Assembly (NCBI GenBank): GCA_013822765.1
Contig: PNKY01000006.1
Coordinates: forward strand, 62,001-126,000
Length of the DNA: 64,000 nt
Reading direction: 5' to 3'
Origin: Rhodospirillum sp.
GTDB lineage: Bacteria; Pseudomonadota; Alphaproteobacteria; Dongiales; Dongiaceae
The notes under the pieces: generated by a model
Databases searched by the model: none
The model's input: only the letters and a program-made list of their open reading frames with translations
Told to the model about the DNA's origin: nothing
In this document: positions 44,981 through 53,119 of the stretch, in pieces
Numbering within the stretch: position 1 is the stretch's first letter
Layout: the number at the start of each line of letters is the position of its first letter
Program-made: the position numbers and the translations under genes

Positions 44981-45126
44981 GGTAAAGAAACGCCGAAGAT
45001 GAACGAGTCAGGCATCCACGCGAGGATCTCGCTGCCGCCAGCAATGGCCGAACAACTATCGATGCATTTGGAACCCTGCACCGTTACCCTTGCTATTCCT
45101 CGGCGAGCCTTAATAGGATCGCCGGC

Positions 45127-45816
45127 ATGTCCCGATTCTTTCAAGAGCCCCAGGTGCGATTTGCGGTCGTCACGCAGGGGCGAACAGGTTCGACCCATCT
45201 GGGAGTGCTCTTGGATTCGCACCCCTCAATTCAATGCTATGGCGAGGTTTTTCAATATCACGGACAAATGCAGTTCGGGGTGACTGACCCCGAAATCGTT
45301 CTCACCAAGCATATTCTGCCGACTGAAGTTGAATGCGTTGGCTTGAAGGCGCCCCTTGGGTCCTTCATGGTCTACCCGCACATCTTCGACCTTTTCCGTC
45401 AGCACCAATTTCGCATCGTGCGGCTATACCGCGAGAACCCCTTAGACCACTTCATCTCAATCCGGATGGCGCAAGTTAGCGGAAAGTGGGGGTCGAAGAC
45501 CGACGACGGCTACGGGGTGCCGCCAATCACCGTTGGGCTAGACGAGGTCGTCGGTGCAATGCGGATTGCTCGCTACAATGATCGAATAATTCGAGAATCG
45601 ACCGACGCTTTCCCGCACTTCGACCTGACTTACGAGGAGATGATCAACAGCGACGGCATAGATCGACTGCTGAAGTTCCTCGACGTGGCACCGGCGCCGC
45701 TCGAATCTCCTTACCGTCGTCAGCGCCTGGGTTCCCAGTCAAGTTGCATCGCGAACTACGACGAACTGAGAACTGCTCTCGCTGACACCGAGTGGTCTAC
45801 CTTCTTCACCGGATAA
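45127..45816 (+). CDS. Sulfotransferase-family protein
   Basis: A 229-residue PAPS-dependent sulfotransferase homologue. The 5'-phosphosulfate loop is TQGRTGSTHLGVLLDSHP (about 16-33) and the 3'-phosphate site is RLYRENPLDHFISIRM (about 101-116). It resembles Stf0/NodH-type enzymes but lacks clear membrane segments and is at the short end of the family. The base composition is lower in GC, with many A/T-ending codons, unlike its neighbours. It starts at an ATG after TAGGA, and follows tRNA-Pro by about 490 bp. The acceptor could be a surface glycan or lipid; unknown. Confidence 0.78.
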   Translation: MSRFFQEPQVRFAVVTQGRTGSTHLGVLLDSHPSIQCYGEVFQYHGQMQFGVTDPEIVLTKHILPTEVECVGLKAPLGSFMVYPHIFDLFRQHQFRIVRLYRENPLDHFISIRMAQVSGKWGSKTDDGYGVPPITVGLDEVVGAMRIARYNDRIIRESTDAFPHFDLTYEEMINSDGIDRLLKFLDVAPAPLESPYRRQRLGSQSSCIANYDELRTALADTEWSTFFTG

Positions 45817-46070
45817 TTGTCTTGACGGACATCCACGCCGAATTGGCCGAGAGCGGTATCACGATCCTGGATGGGGAGCGCAAAGTCGGCACCTACCCAG
45901 CTGACACGAAGTTCGCCTTCGACGGGGCCACTCTGGTCGCATTCAGACCCGATCTTTCCATCTGGTTCGTCGACATAGTCACTGGGCGAATCCGGTTGTT
46001 AGAGGATGAGGAGGAAAGGCGCTTTGCCCTTAGTATGTGGCGAACCGCGCCCCTTAGAAGCCGAGGGTGA
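45792..46070 (+). CDS. Hypothetical protein
   Basis: A 92-residue protein not recognised. The frame overlaps the sulfotransferase end by 25 nt if the GTG at 45792 is used; the TTG at 45822 gives a start 5 nt after that stop (LTDIHAELAESGITILDG). The sequence has a regular beta-like pattern (TLVAFRPDLSIWFVDIVTGRIRLLEDEEE). The same low-GC composition as the sulfotransferase suggests they came together. No signal or membrane segment. Confidence 0.45.
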   Translation: MVYLLHRIIVLTDIHAELAESGITILDGERKVGTYPADTKFAFDGATLVAFRPDLSIWFVDIVTGRIRLLEDEEERRFALSMWRTAPLRSRG

Positions 46071-46171
46071 ACCTTGTCGGAACCTTGCTGCTAGGTGTGG
46101 GATATGCGGGTCGTTATCTCCGACAAACCATTGATAGCCGCATCAATGTCGGCCGGACGCAACATCGCCCC

Positions 46172-46381
46172 CTAGTCCTCGTAGTTCTGCGCTAGCAGCG
46201 GCTTCTTCTGGTCTTCCGACCATGCCAGCAGGATGGCGCTCGCCTCGCTGTCAAGCTGCTTGGCCAGTTGCGCGACATCGAGCGTCGCTTCCCGTCCGTC
46301 CTCGGCCTTGAAGCGCAGGGATACGATGTCGTGCTCGATGTGGACTGTCACGTTCTTGGCGGAAAGCATGGGAGCCACCAT
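46172..46381 (-). CDS. Hypothetical 69-residue protein coupled to a lipoprotein gene
   Basis: A small hydrophilic protein: VTVHIEHDIVSLRFKAEDGREATLDVAQLAKQLDSEASAILLAW. Not recognised. Its ATG overlaps the lipoprotein stop in a TGATG arrangement (46379-46383), so it is translated with it. The pattern of short beta strands then a helix looks like a real folded domain. Confidence 0.5.
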   Translation of the reverse strand: MVAPMLSAKNVTVHIEHDIVSLRFKAEDGREATLDVAQLAKQLDSEASAILLAWSEDQKKPLLAQNYED

Positions 46382-46734
46382 CAGCGCTGTCTCTGGTCAT
46401 TGAGATAGAGGATGCCGCACCCGCCGCCGCAGCGGCTGAGCGCCTCTTGCGCGGCGAGCTTGGCGGAGGGAACCGACACGAACCGGTCGTTCAGTTCGTA
46501 GTTGTCGCAATTCTTCCATAGCCGCGACTGACAGATGTAGTAGGTCGCGCGCGCGCCGTCCTGCGACAACGCCAACGCGCCGAACCTGCCATCCACCTTG
46601 CGGAGATAGTCGTCGATGGTGGACTGCGCCTGCGCCGAAGCCGTGACCGGTGGCAGCGGCGCGCTCGCTTGCTGGCAGGCTGCGAGGAGCAAGGCCCCAA
46701 CAGCGACGGCAATTCTCGTGGGGAACGCGGTCAC
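46381..46734 (-). CDS. Small lipoprotein, function unknown
   Basis: A 117-residue lipoprotein. I chose the GTG at 46734 because GGGAGG lies 7 nt upstream; it gives MTAFPTRIAVAVGALLLAAC with a lipobox LAAC. The open frame extends to 46881 but that part looks non-coding. The mature part has YLRKVDGRFGALALSQDGARATYYICQSRLWKNC and a C-terminal CGGGCGILYLNDQ; five Cys in all. The FGALALSQDG..ATYYICQ.RLW.C pattern looks like a DUF-type sensor of surface proteins, but I cannot name it. Coupled with the downstream 69-residue gene. Confidence 0.65.
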   Translation of the reverse strand: MTAFPTRIAVAVGALLLAACQQASAPLPPVTASAQAQSTIDDYLRKVDGRFGALALSQDGARATYYICQSRLWKNCDNYELNDRFVSVPSAKLAAQEALSRCGGGCGILYLNDQRQR

Positions 46735-47233
46735 AGCTGAACCTCCCGCGCACCGACGGATGACACCTGTCATCGCGCGCGGCGTCGCCTTTGACAACAG
46801 CCCCGCGTCGCGGCGCGTTTCCGCGGCGGGTGCTTCGTCTAGCCTCTTGTACACGCCGGGTTGCCGTTTGTTAAACGTCACGCGTACGGCACCGGCAAGT
46901 GCGTCGCCCCAGAACTGCGCCTCGGCAAGCGGGGCCGGACCGGCTCAGGCGTTCCGGTCTTTCCCATAGCGGTTCGTTATCGGGACTAAGCGGGCGGCGG
47001 CAAAGGAGCGCGCTCGGGGGGACGGGCTCGATCCGCGCCGCCGCCGTGGCTCGGCGATGTGAGGGGGTCGACTTCGCCGGCCACGCCACAATCTGTGGCC
47101 AGTAAACCCAAATTCGCCACCGGGGTAAAAGTTCCGGCCGTCTGCACGCTTTTGTTGCGCCCTATCCTTCCGCGCGTAACCACGTCTGACCGAGCAGAAT
47201 AGCCAGGCGCCACTGGCGCCCGGCAGAGAATAC
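46735..47233. other. 499-bp region without a recognised gene
   Basis: No convincing coding frame. GGCCAC (47079-47084) and GTGGCC (47095-47100) can form a small hairpin. GGCGCC-ACT-GGCGCC (47206-47220), flanked by GCC/GGC, lies just past the stop of the hemerythrin gene and could end its minus-strand transcript; the tail after it (TATTCTG) is only weakly T-rich. It probably also holds the promoter of the lipoprotein gene. Confidence 0.4.
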
Positions 47234-47758
47234 CTAGGCGTCGCCCTTAAGCGCGCGCATCAGCTCTTCCTTGCGAGCGGCGAGCTGCGCGCCGACCTCT
47301 TCGAGGTCCATGTCGCTCTTGCGGATTTTCGGGAAGAGCTCGTTCTCCTCTTCCTTCACATGGTGCTTGACGTATTCGCCCAGCACCTTGACCCGCGCGT
47401 CGAACAACTCGTCGTCGTCCGGCGAGGCATTCTCGATGGCGCCGACGAGATCCTTGATCGAGCCGTGCTCGACTTCAGCCTCGTCGAGCAGATCTTCGCC
47501 GTCACGGACGGCCGCCTCACGGGCGGCGGGATAGAAGATTTCCTCTTCGATCTGGGCATGAACAGTCAGCGCCATGCAAATCTGCTTGGCGGTGGCCACC
47601 TTGCGGTCCTTCGACAGGCGGCCGTTCTCGTACTTCTCGAGCAGGCCCGACACTTCCTTGTGGTCGGCCTTCAGAAGTTTGATCGCATCGTCCTTTCCGC
47701 TCCGAGCGCGCGCAGCCGCGCGGCGCTGGGTTGTGGTCTGCTTGTTGGCAGTTGGCAT
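47234..47758 (-). CDS. Hemerythrin HHE-domain protein
   Basis: A 174-residue helical protein with the hemerythrin cation-binding pattern: DAIKLLKADHKEVSGLLEKYE, ALTVHAQIEEEIFYPAARE, EAEVEHGSIKDLVGAIE and EYVKHHVKEEENELFPKIRK. The His and Glu residues needed to bind a di-iron centre are all present. Basic, Ala/Lys-rich N-terminus. Such proteins handle oxygen, NO or redox stress. The ATG at 47758 is preceded by GGGAG. Single gene on the minus strand, with regulator HxlR-SCP2 upstream after about 217 bp. Confidence 0.88.
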   Translation of the reverse strand: MPTANKQTTTQRRAAARARSGKDDAIKLLKADHKEVSGLLEKYENGRLSKDRKVATAKQICMALTVHAQIEEEIFYPAAREAAVRDGEDLLDEAEVEHGSIKDLVGAIENASPDDDELFDARVKVLGEYVKHHVKEEENELFPKIRKSDMDLEEVGAQLAARKEELMRALKGDA

Positions 47759-47975
47759 CCGGCTCTCCCTTGTTTGAAAACTGGCCTACGCCAACAAGCT
47801 ATCCGTGCGTTGGTTCCGAATGCGCGCGATGGCGCAGCGTGCGTGCGGCAGCGGCGGCGCGTGCAAAGGGGGCGGCTCGTGCAGAGCCTCGAGCGGCGCA
47901 GTTGCCAGTAACACCATCCTGCCAGTGTCTCAGGACGGCGAGGCTCAGGGCCGCGGGACCGCCGCGAGTAGGGCG

Positions 47976-48674
47976 TTAGGCCGCGCGGCGGCTCTTCTCC
48001 TTCGCGAACGGGCTGAGGCCCAGCCATTGCTGCATCGAGCGCGCCAGCATCTTGTCGCCGGACAGCTCCATCCGGCCTGCGTCGAGCTCGGCCTGCACGT
48101 TGGTCAGGCCCATCCAGATCGCGGTCATGGTGCGCAGGGAGGTTTCGACGAACAGGTCGACCTCGAAGCCCGGATCGACCGGGCACAGGTCGACCAGCCG
48201 GTTGTCGATCACCAGCCAGAAATGCTGACGGGCGGCCGGCAGCTCCGGATAGTGGAACTGGATCGTGCAGCGGCGCGGCGGCATCGGCGTCAGGTCCAGG
48301 CTGCGCCGCATGTCCCACATCAGCAGCGACGGGTCGAGATTCTTCAGCGACAGCTGCGTCTCCACCCAACGCTGGCCCCAGATGCCGAGGGACATGACGA
48401 TGGGCCGCAGCTCCTGCCCGGCCTGGGTCAGGTGGTATTCGACGATGCCCGCCTGGCCGGTGGCCTTAGTCTCGATCACGCCGGCCTGCTCCAGCTCCTT
48501 GAGGCGCTTGGAGAGCAAGGTCGGCGACATGCGCGGCACGCCGCGGCGCAGATCGTTGAAGCGCGTGCTGCCGCACAGCAGCTCCCGCAGGATCAGAGGC
48601 GTCCAGCGTGCGCAGATCACTTCCGACGCCATCGCGACGGGGCAAAACTGACCGTAACCATCGACTTGTTCCAT
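47976..48674 (-). CDS. HxlR-type winged-helix regulator fused to SCP2-like domain
   Basis: A 232-residue regulator. The HxlR domain (1-105) reads CPVAMASEVICARWTPLILRELLCGSTRFNDLRRGVPRMSPTLLSKRLKELEQAGVIE, a standard HxlR fold with an early Cys that could be redox-active. The C-terminal half (about 120-220) matches the sterol-carrier (SCP2) fold, with WDMRRSLDLTP, IQFHYPEL and FWLVIDNRLVDLCPVDPG. The GGGAGG site precedes the ATG. It diverges from an acyl-CoA dehydrogenase gene over 261 bp, a likely target, and the SCP2 domain may sense an acyl-CoA or lipid. Confidence 0.85.
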   Translation of the reverse strand: MEQVDGYGQFCPVAMASEVICARWTPLILRELLCGSTRFNDLRRGVPRMSPTLLSKRLKELEQAGVIETKATGQAGIVEYHLTQAGQELRPIVMSLGIWGQRWVETQLSLKNLDPSLLMWDMRRSLDLTPMPPRRCTIQFHYPELPAARQHFWLVIDNRLVDLCPVDPGFEVDLFVETSLRTMTAIWMGLTNVQAELDAGRMELSGDKMLARSMQQWLGLSPFAKEKSRRAA

Positions 48675-48935
48675 TTGGAGCCTCCCTGGCGCGCGGACCT
48701 GACAATGCTACGGCCGGGCACGGTCCGGGGCTACTACAGATTCTGGACTACTCCGCATGCGCCGCTTCGGGCGAGCCCGAGGGCGACGATAAATATTGCG
48801 TTAGATCAAAACCTTAGAGGATGGCACGATCGCCTATCAACCGGTCGATACAGTTCCTGAACTGGATTAATGGCCCTCTTCGGCGCGATGATCGCCGGAA
48901 GTGGGCGACATCAACATGAGTTGAGGAGAGCACCA

Positions 48936-50084
48936 ATGGCTGCAGTGGAACTGAAACCGGTCGCGACATCCGGCGACCTGGTCGCAATCGCGCGTCGCCT
49001 CGGACAGGAGTTTGCCAAGCACGCGGCGGAGATGGACGAGACCGATACCTTCGTCGCTACCCACTACGAGGCCTTGAAAGCGGCCGGACTGGTCGAGGCC
49101 GGCGTGCCCAAGGAGCTGGGCGGCGGCGGCCACGGCGTCGACGAGCTGGCGGCGATGCTGCGCGAGCTGGCGCACCATTGCAGCTCCACCGCCCTCGCCT
49201 TTTCCATGCACACCCACCAGGTTGCGATCCCGGCCTGGCGCTGGGCGCATCAGAAGGCCCCGGTCGAACCGCTGCTGAAGCGGATCGCGGCGGAGCGGAT
49301 CATCATCTTGTCGAGCGGCGGATCGGATTGGATCGCCGGGTCGGGCAAGGCCGAGAAGGTCGAGGGCGGATACAAGATCACCGGGCGCAAGGTGTTCTCG
49401 TCCGGCGCGCCGGCCGGCAACCTGCTGATGACCAGCGCGCTGTATGAGAGCCCGGAGGAAGGGCCGATGGTGCTGCATTTCGGCGTGCCGATGACCTCGC
49501 CGAACGTGCGCATCATCCCGGTGTGGAAGACGCTCGGCATGCGCGCGACCGGCTCGCACGACGTGATGATCGAGGGGCACGTGGTGCCGGACGCCGCGGT
49601 CGCGCTGAAGCGCAAGGCCGGCGAGTGGCACCTGGTGTTCCACACCATCGCGATGATCGCGTTCCCGCTGATCTACTCGGTCTATCTGGGCGTAGCGGAA
49701 AGCGCGCGCGACATCGCGCTGGAGCTGGCGCGCAAGCGGCGGCCGGATCCGCATGTCACGCAACTGGCGGGGCGGATGGAGACGGAGCTGCGCGGCGCGC
49801 AGATGGCACAGAGCGCCATGCTGGCCGCCGTCCGCGGCAACAAGCCGGGGCCGGAGACCACCAACGAGATCATGATCGGCCGCCATCTGGTTGCGAAGCA
49901 TACCATTGCGGCGGTCGAGCTGGCGATGGAAACGGCGGGCGGCGCGGGCTTCTACCGCGCGGCGGGACTGGAGCGGCGGTTCCGCGACATCCAGGGCGCG
50001 CGCTTCCACCCGATGCAGGACGGACCGCAAGCGACCTTCGCGGGCAGCATTGCGCTGGGTCAGCCCGTCGATCGGGTATTCTAG
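48936..50084 (+). CDS. Acyl-CoA dehydrogenase family protein
   Basis: A 382-residue FAD flavoenzyme of the acyl-CoA dehydrogenase fold. Family marks include LVEAGVPKELGGGGHGVDELAAMLRELAHHCSSTALAFSMHTHQ, GSGKAEKVEGGYKITGRKVFSSGAPAGN, MRATGSHDVMIEGHVV and the C-terminal ETAGGAGFYRAAGLERRFRDIQGARFHPMQ. The sequence resembles the DszC/SfnB-like oxidase branch more than beta-oxidation enzymes, and I do not see a clear catalytic Glu. The ATG at 48936 follows GAGGAGAG. It diverges from the HxlR-SCP2 regulator and ends in a strong hairpin. Confidence 0.85.
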   Translation: MAAVELKPVATSGDLVAIARRLGQEFAKHAAEMDETDTFVATHYEALKAAGLVEAGVPKELGGGGHGVDELAAMLRELAHHCSSTALAFSMHTHQVAIPAWRWAHQKAPVEPLLKRIAAERIIILSSGGSDWIAGSGKAEKVEGGYKITGRKVFSSGAPAGNLLMTSALYESPEEGPMVLHFGVPMTSPNVRIIPVWKTLGMRATGSHDVMIEGHVVPDAAVALKRKAGEWHLVFHTIAMIAFPLIYSVYLGVAESARDIALELARKRRPDPHVTQLAGRMETELRGAQMAQSAMLAAVRGNKPGPETTNEIMIGRHLVAKHTIAAVELAMETAGGAGFYRAAGLERRFRDIQGARFHPMQDGPQATFAGSIALGQPVDRVF

Positions 50085-50110
50085 ATTTGGATCGGTGGGA
50101 TTGATTGTGA

Positions 50111-50140
50111 TCGGCGGGAAGCGCAATTGCTTCCCGCCGA
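50111..50140. terminator. 12-bp hairpin between convergent genes
   Basis: TCGGCGGGAAGC (50111-50122) pairs with GCTTCCCGCCGA (50129-50140) around GCAATT. It lies between the acyl-CoA dehydrogenase and the lipoprotein genes, whose ends face each other. The stem is perfect; T-runs are short on both sides. Likely a bidirectional terminator. Confidence 0.65.
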
Positions 50141-50146
50141 AAGTCT

Positions 50147-50389
50147 TCAGTCGTAGTAGTAGATCACCCGCTCCTGCGCAGGCGCCACGCGGTAGGCGGG
50201 CTGCACATAGACGACATCCGGGTCGTCATAGCCGTATGACCGATACACCACGTCGTGGTCGTATTTGCGTTCCGGACCATTGTGATCGGCGTAGGTCGTT
50301 TCGTTGAAGCGATTATCGCGTGATGAGGTGCCGCAGGCAGTGAGCGCCGCACCGGCGATCACGAGCGTCACGATGGGAAGCAGTTTCAT
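50147..50389 (-). CDS. Small tyrosine-rich lipoprotein ending YYYD
   Basis: An 80-residue lipoprotein with lipobox LTAC (Cys19). The mature part is rich in Tyr, Asp and Val (KYDHDVVYRSYGYDDPDVVYVQPAYRV) and ends VIYYYD. Not recognised. It lies 9 nt downstream of another small lipoprotein that also ends in YYYD, so they form a two-gene operon of paralogues. The function is unknown; envelope surface is likely. Confidence 0.7.
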   Translation of the reverse strand: MKLLPIVTLVIAGAALTACGTSSRDNRFNETTYADHNGPERKYDHDVVYRSYGYDDPDVVYVQPAYRVAPAQERVIYYYD

Positions 50390-50398
50390 GATCGCCTC

Positions 50399-50758
50399 CT
50401 AGTCGTAGTAGTAGCGCGTCACCGGCACGTAGCGATACGTCGGACGCGTGGTTACGGTGGTGTAGTCAGGCTTGGACGTCACGACGCGATAGGTCGGCGC
50501 CGGCTGATAGACGACCGGAGGCGCCGGCTGATAGATCACCTGCGGTTCCTGAACGTAGATGACCTCGCGCTGCACCACCCGCTGGGCCGGGACGACTTCG
50601 CGCGTCTGCACGACCTTGGTTTGCTTCTGCTCTTCGCCGCTATCGCGATACAACACCAGGTGATCGTTGCCCTTGCCCGAGCGGTACCCACCGCTGCTGC
50701 AGCCCGCAATCAGTGCGCCCGCGCACACGCATACCAGAACTTTTGAGAAGACTGTCAT
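50399..50758 (-). CDS. Val/Tyr/Pro-rich lipoprotein ending RYYYD
   Basis: A 119-residue lipoprotein with lipobox IAGC (Cys20) after a 19-residue signal. The mature part has GSSGGYRSGKG-like and then repeats of the type VIYQPAPPVVYQPAP and TTVTTRPTYRYVPVTRYYYD. It is proline-, valine- and tyrosine-rich. The frame stays open far upstream to 52147, but that part is antisense of the FAD oxidase. The ATG at 50758 has GGGAG upstream. Same operon and same C-terminal tetrapeptide as the gene at 50147. Confidence 0.75.
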   Translation of the reverse strand: MTVFSKVLVCVCAGALIAGCSSGGYRSGKGNDHLVLYRDSGEEQKQTKVVQTREVVPAQRVVQREVIYVQEPQVIYQPAPPVVYQPAPTYRVVTSKPDYTTVTTRPTYRYVPVTRYYYD

Positions 50759-50860
50759 CGCCCGTAACTCCCTTGTCGCCAATCTGCTGCCGGATAAACA
50801 CGTGGCGCGACAATTTGTGCCCAGGTTAAGATAGCGCCCTTTTCTAGGACTTCCCGCACA

Positions 50861-52237
50861 ATGTCTTTCGAACTCCTGAACTCCGCGCTTAACGCATTGG
50901 GCGAAATTGTGTCGACCGAGCCCGATGTGCTCGACAAGCACGCCTGCGATTGGTCGAACGTGAATCGGCAGCGGCCACTCGCGGTGCTGCGACCACGCTC
51001 CGTGGCGGAGGTCTCGGCGGCATTGCGCGCCTGTCATGCAGCGGGCATCGCCGTCGTGCCGCAAGGCGGATTGACCGGACTCGCCGGCGGCGCGACGCCG
51101 CAAGCAGGACAGGTTGTGCTGTCGCTCGAGCGGTTGAAGGGCGTCGAGGAAATCGATCGCGACAGCGCGACCATGACGGTGCTCGCCGGCACGCCGCTGG
51201 AGATGGCGCAGAAGGCGGCGGCAGACGCCGGGCTCTATCTCGCGCTCGACATCGGCTCGCGCGGGTCCTGCCAGATCGGCGGCAACATCGCAACCAACGC
51301 CGGCGGCAATCACGTCATCCGCTATGGCATGGCGCGGGCCCAGGTGTTGGGCCTCGAGACCGTGCTGGCCGACGGCACCATCCTCAGCGCGCTCACCAAG
51401 GTGATGAAGAACAACGCGGGCTATGATCTCAACCAGCTGTTCATCGGCTCGGAAGGAACGCTCGGCATCGTGACGCGCGCGGTGCTGCGGCTGCATGCGC
51501 GCCCGCGCAGCAAGAGCACGGCCTTGATCGCGACGACAGGATTCGAGGCCGCGGTCCGCGTGTTGCGGCGGCTGCAGGCCGAGCTCGGCGAGGTCAGCGG
51601 GTTCGAGGCGATGTGGCCGGATTTCTATCGCTACGTCACCAACGATCCCGGGACCGGCGCAAGGCCGTTGCCGGACACGCACCCGTTCTATGCGCTGACG
51701 GAGTTCCAGGGCAGCGAACCGGAGCGCGACGGCGCGCGGCTGGAGGAATGCCTGGCGGCGGCGATCGAGACTGGCGACGCTCTGGATGCGGTGATCGCCC
51801 AGTCGGAGCGCGAGGCGCGCAGCAGCTTCTGGAAGATCCGCGAAGGCGAGCCGCTCGACCGCCTGCCCTATCTGATCAACTTCGACGTCAGCGCGCCGAC
51901 CGCGCAGCTGGGCGCGCTCGGGGAGCGATTGAAGGCGGCGCTGATCGCGCGCTGGCCGGAGGGCCTGTTCTTCGTCTATGGCCATATCGGCGACGGCAAC
52001 ATCCACCTGTCCGGCTGGGCAGGCGGCACGATGGAGCAGATCGCGCACGAGATGGACGAGATCGTCTATGGCGAAGTGCGCCGGATCGGCGGCAGCATCT
52101 CCGCCGAGCATGGCATCGGCACCCTGAAGCGCGACTATCTCGGCCACAGCCGCTCACCGGCGGAGATCGAAGTGATGCGCCGGATCAAGGCCGCGCTCGA
52201 TCCGAAGGGGATTCTCAATCCGGGGAAGGTAATTTGA
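50861..52237 (+). CDS. FAD-linked oxidase (D-2-hydroxyacid/glycolate dehydrogenase type)
   Basis: A 458-residue FAD_binding_4 + FAD-oxidase C protein. The FAD-binding part has RPRSVAEVSAALRAC, VVPQGGLTGLAGGATP, DIGSRGSCQIGGNIATNAGG and GYDLNQLFIGSEGTLGIVTRAVLRL. The C-terminal part has FFVYGHIGDGNIHLSGW and SAEHGIGTLKRDYL, the conserved metal/substrate His region. This matches D-lactate, D-2-hydroxyglutarate or glycolate dehydrogenase (GlcD-like). It probably feeds electrons to quinone or an ETF. It is separately transcribed from the lipoproteins, with AGGAC upstream of its ATG. Confidence 0.88.
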   Translation: MSFELLNSALNALGEIVSTEPDVLDKHACDWSNVNRQRPLAVLRPRSVAEVSAALRACHAAGIAVVPQGGLTGLAGGATPQAGQVVLSLERLKGVEEIDRDSATMTVLAGTPLEMAQKAAADAGLYLALDIGSRGSCQIGGNIATNAGGNHVIRYGMARAQVLGLETVLADGTILSALTKVMKNNAGYDLNQLFIGSEGTLGIVTRAVLRLHARPRSKSTALIATTGFEAAVRVLRRLQAELGEVSGFEAMWPDFYRYVTNDPGTGARPLPDTHPFYALTEFQGSEPERDGARLEECLAAAIETGDALDAVIAQSEREARSSFWKIREGEPLDRLPYLINFDVSAPTAQLGALGERLKAALIARWPEGLFFVYGHIGDGNIHLSGWAGGTMEQIAHEMDEIVYGEVRRIGGSISAEHGIGTLKRDYLGHSRSPAEIEVMRRIKAALDPKGILNPGKVI

Positions 52238-52252
52238 GTCTACGGCGCGCGG

Positions 52253-53020
52253 CTAGGCGTGCACAAACCGGGAGAAGTCGAATCGGCGAAACTTGGCCAG
52301 GACTTTTGCAAACCCAGCAGGCCGCTGGATCGCCGACGTCGGCAAGATCTCCAGCTTCGCATAGTAATCGGCCAAAGAGACGTCCATAGCCGCCTTGACG
52401 GCCTCGTCATAGCGATCGCGCAACACGGTCGACGTTGAGTCGAGGTTGGTCGCGACCACCAGCCCGCTTGGCGGCGCATCGAACGCAAAGAGGCGAAGGT
52501 CGGGGCGATAGCGCCGCAGGATCCAGATTACTTTCCAGGTATCGCCCGCCCATCCGACCATGTGCTCCGCGCGCGCTGCGAACTGGCGGTCGCGCTGATC
52601 GACTCTGGCCATATGGGTGTCGACCGGCAGGCAGTCATGCAGCACGATGATGGAGTTCGGCCGGCAATGGCGCTCGACATTCATGAAGTCGCGCAAGGCG
52701 AACTCATACTGGTGCATGCCGTCGATGAAGGCGAAATCGACCGGCGCACCGAGCAGCGCCGTCAGGTCGTGAGCCGCGAAGAATGCGTCGCTGGTCATCT
52801 CGTAAAGACCACAAGACGGCTTGCCAGCCTTCACGTCGCAATCCAGGCGGAATTCCGGATCGATGGCGATGCTTGCGCAGCGCGCCGTCTCGAGCGTTCG
52901 CCCGGTTTCCGTGCCAATTTCCAGGTAGGTCGCGGGCCGGCGATAGCTATGCAGGCGCGACAACACGCTGAGATAGCTTTTGCCCTGGTGCGGCGGACGG
53001 CTGAAGAACGGCTGATCCAT
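52253..53020 (-). CDS. Class I SAM-dependent methyltransferase (Methyltransf_24 type)
   Basis: A 255-residue protein of the Rossmann methyltransferase superfamily, seen in PATYLEIGTETGRTLETARCASIAIDPEF (SAM motif I region), VDFAFIDGMHQYEFALRDFMN and SIIVLHDCLP, a pattern shared with glycosylation-associated methyltransferases and cephalosporin-hydroxylase-like proteins. The start is the ATG at 53020. It is convergent with the FAD oxidase gene, 15 bp apart, and divergent from the proline racemase gene. The substrate is unknown. Confidence 0.72.
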   Translation of the reverse strand: MDQPFFSRPPHQGKSYLSVLSRLHSYRRPATYLEIGTETGRTLETARCASIAIDPEFRLDCDVKAGKPSCGLYEMTSDAFFAAHDLTALLGAPVDFAFIDGMHQYEFALRDFMNVERHCRPNSIIVLHDCLPVDTHMARVDQRDRQFAARAEHMVGWAGDTWKVIWILRRYRPDLRLFAFDAPPSGLVVATNLDSTSTVLRDRYDEAVKAAMDVSLADYYAKLEILPTSAIQRPAGFAKVLAKFRRFDFSRFVHA

Positions 53021-53119
53021 CGGCGGACTTATCGGGACTGCGGCGACGACCGTCAAGGGCACTTGATGCCGGCCGGCGATGCAGTAGGGTGGCGGCGGCG
53101 CAATCCAGGGATCGAGATC

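Noticed and set aside
44550..45044. Long minus-strand frame running through tRNA-Pro
   Set aside because: Its end is the antisense translation of the tRNA, a well-known spurious product; only the hydrophobic part upstream was kept, as a possible frameshifted gene.
44558..46170. Integrated element with a duplicated tRNA 3' end
   Set aside because: No second copy of the GGTTCGAATCC...CCGACCA segment and no integrase gene was found in the window.
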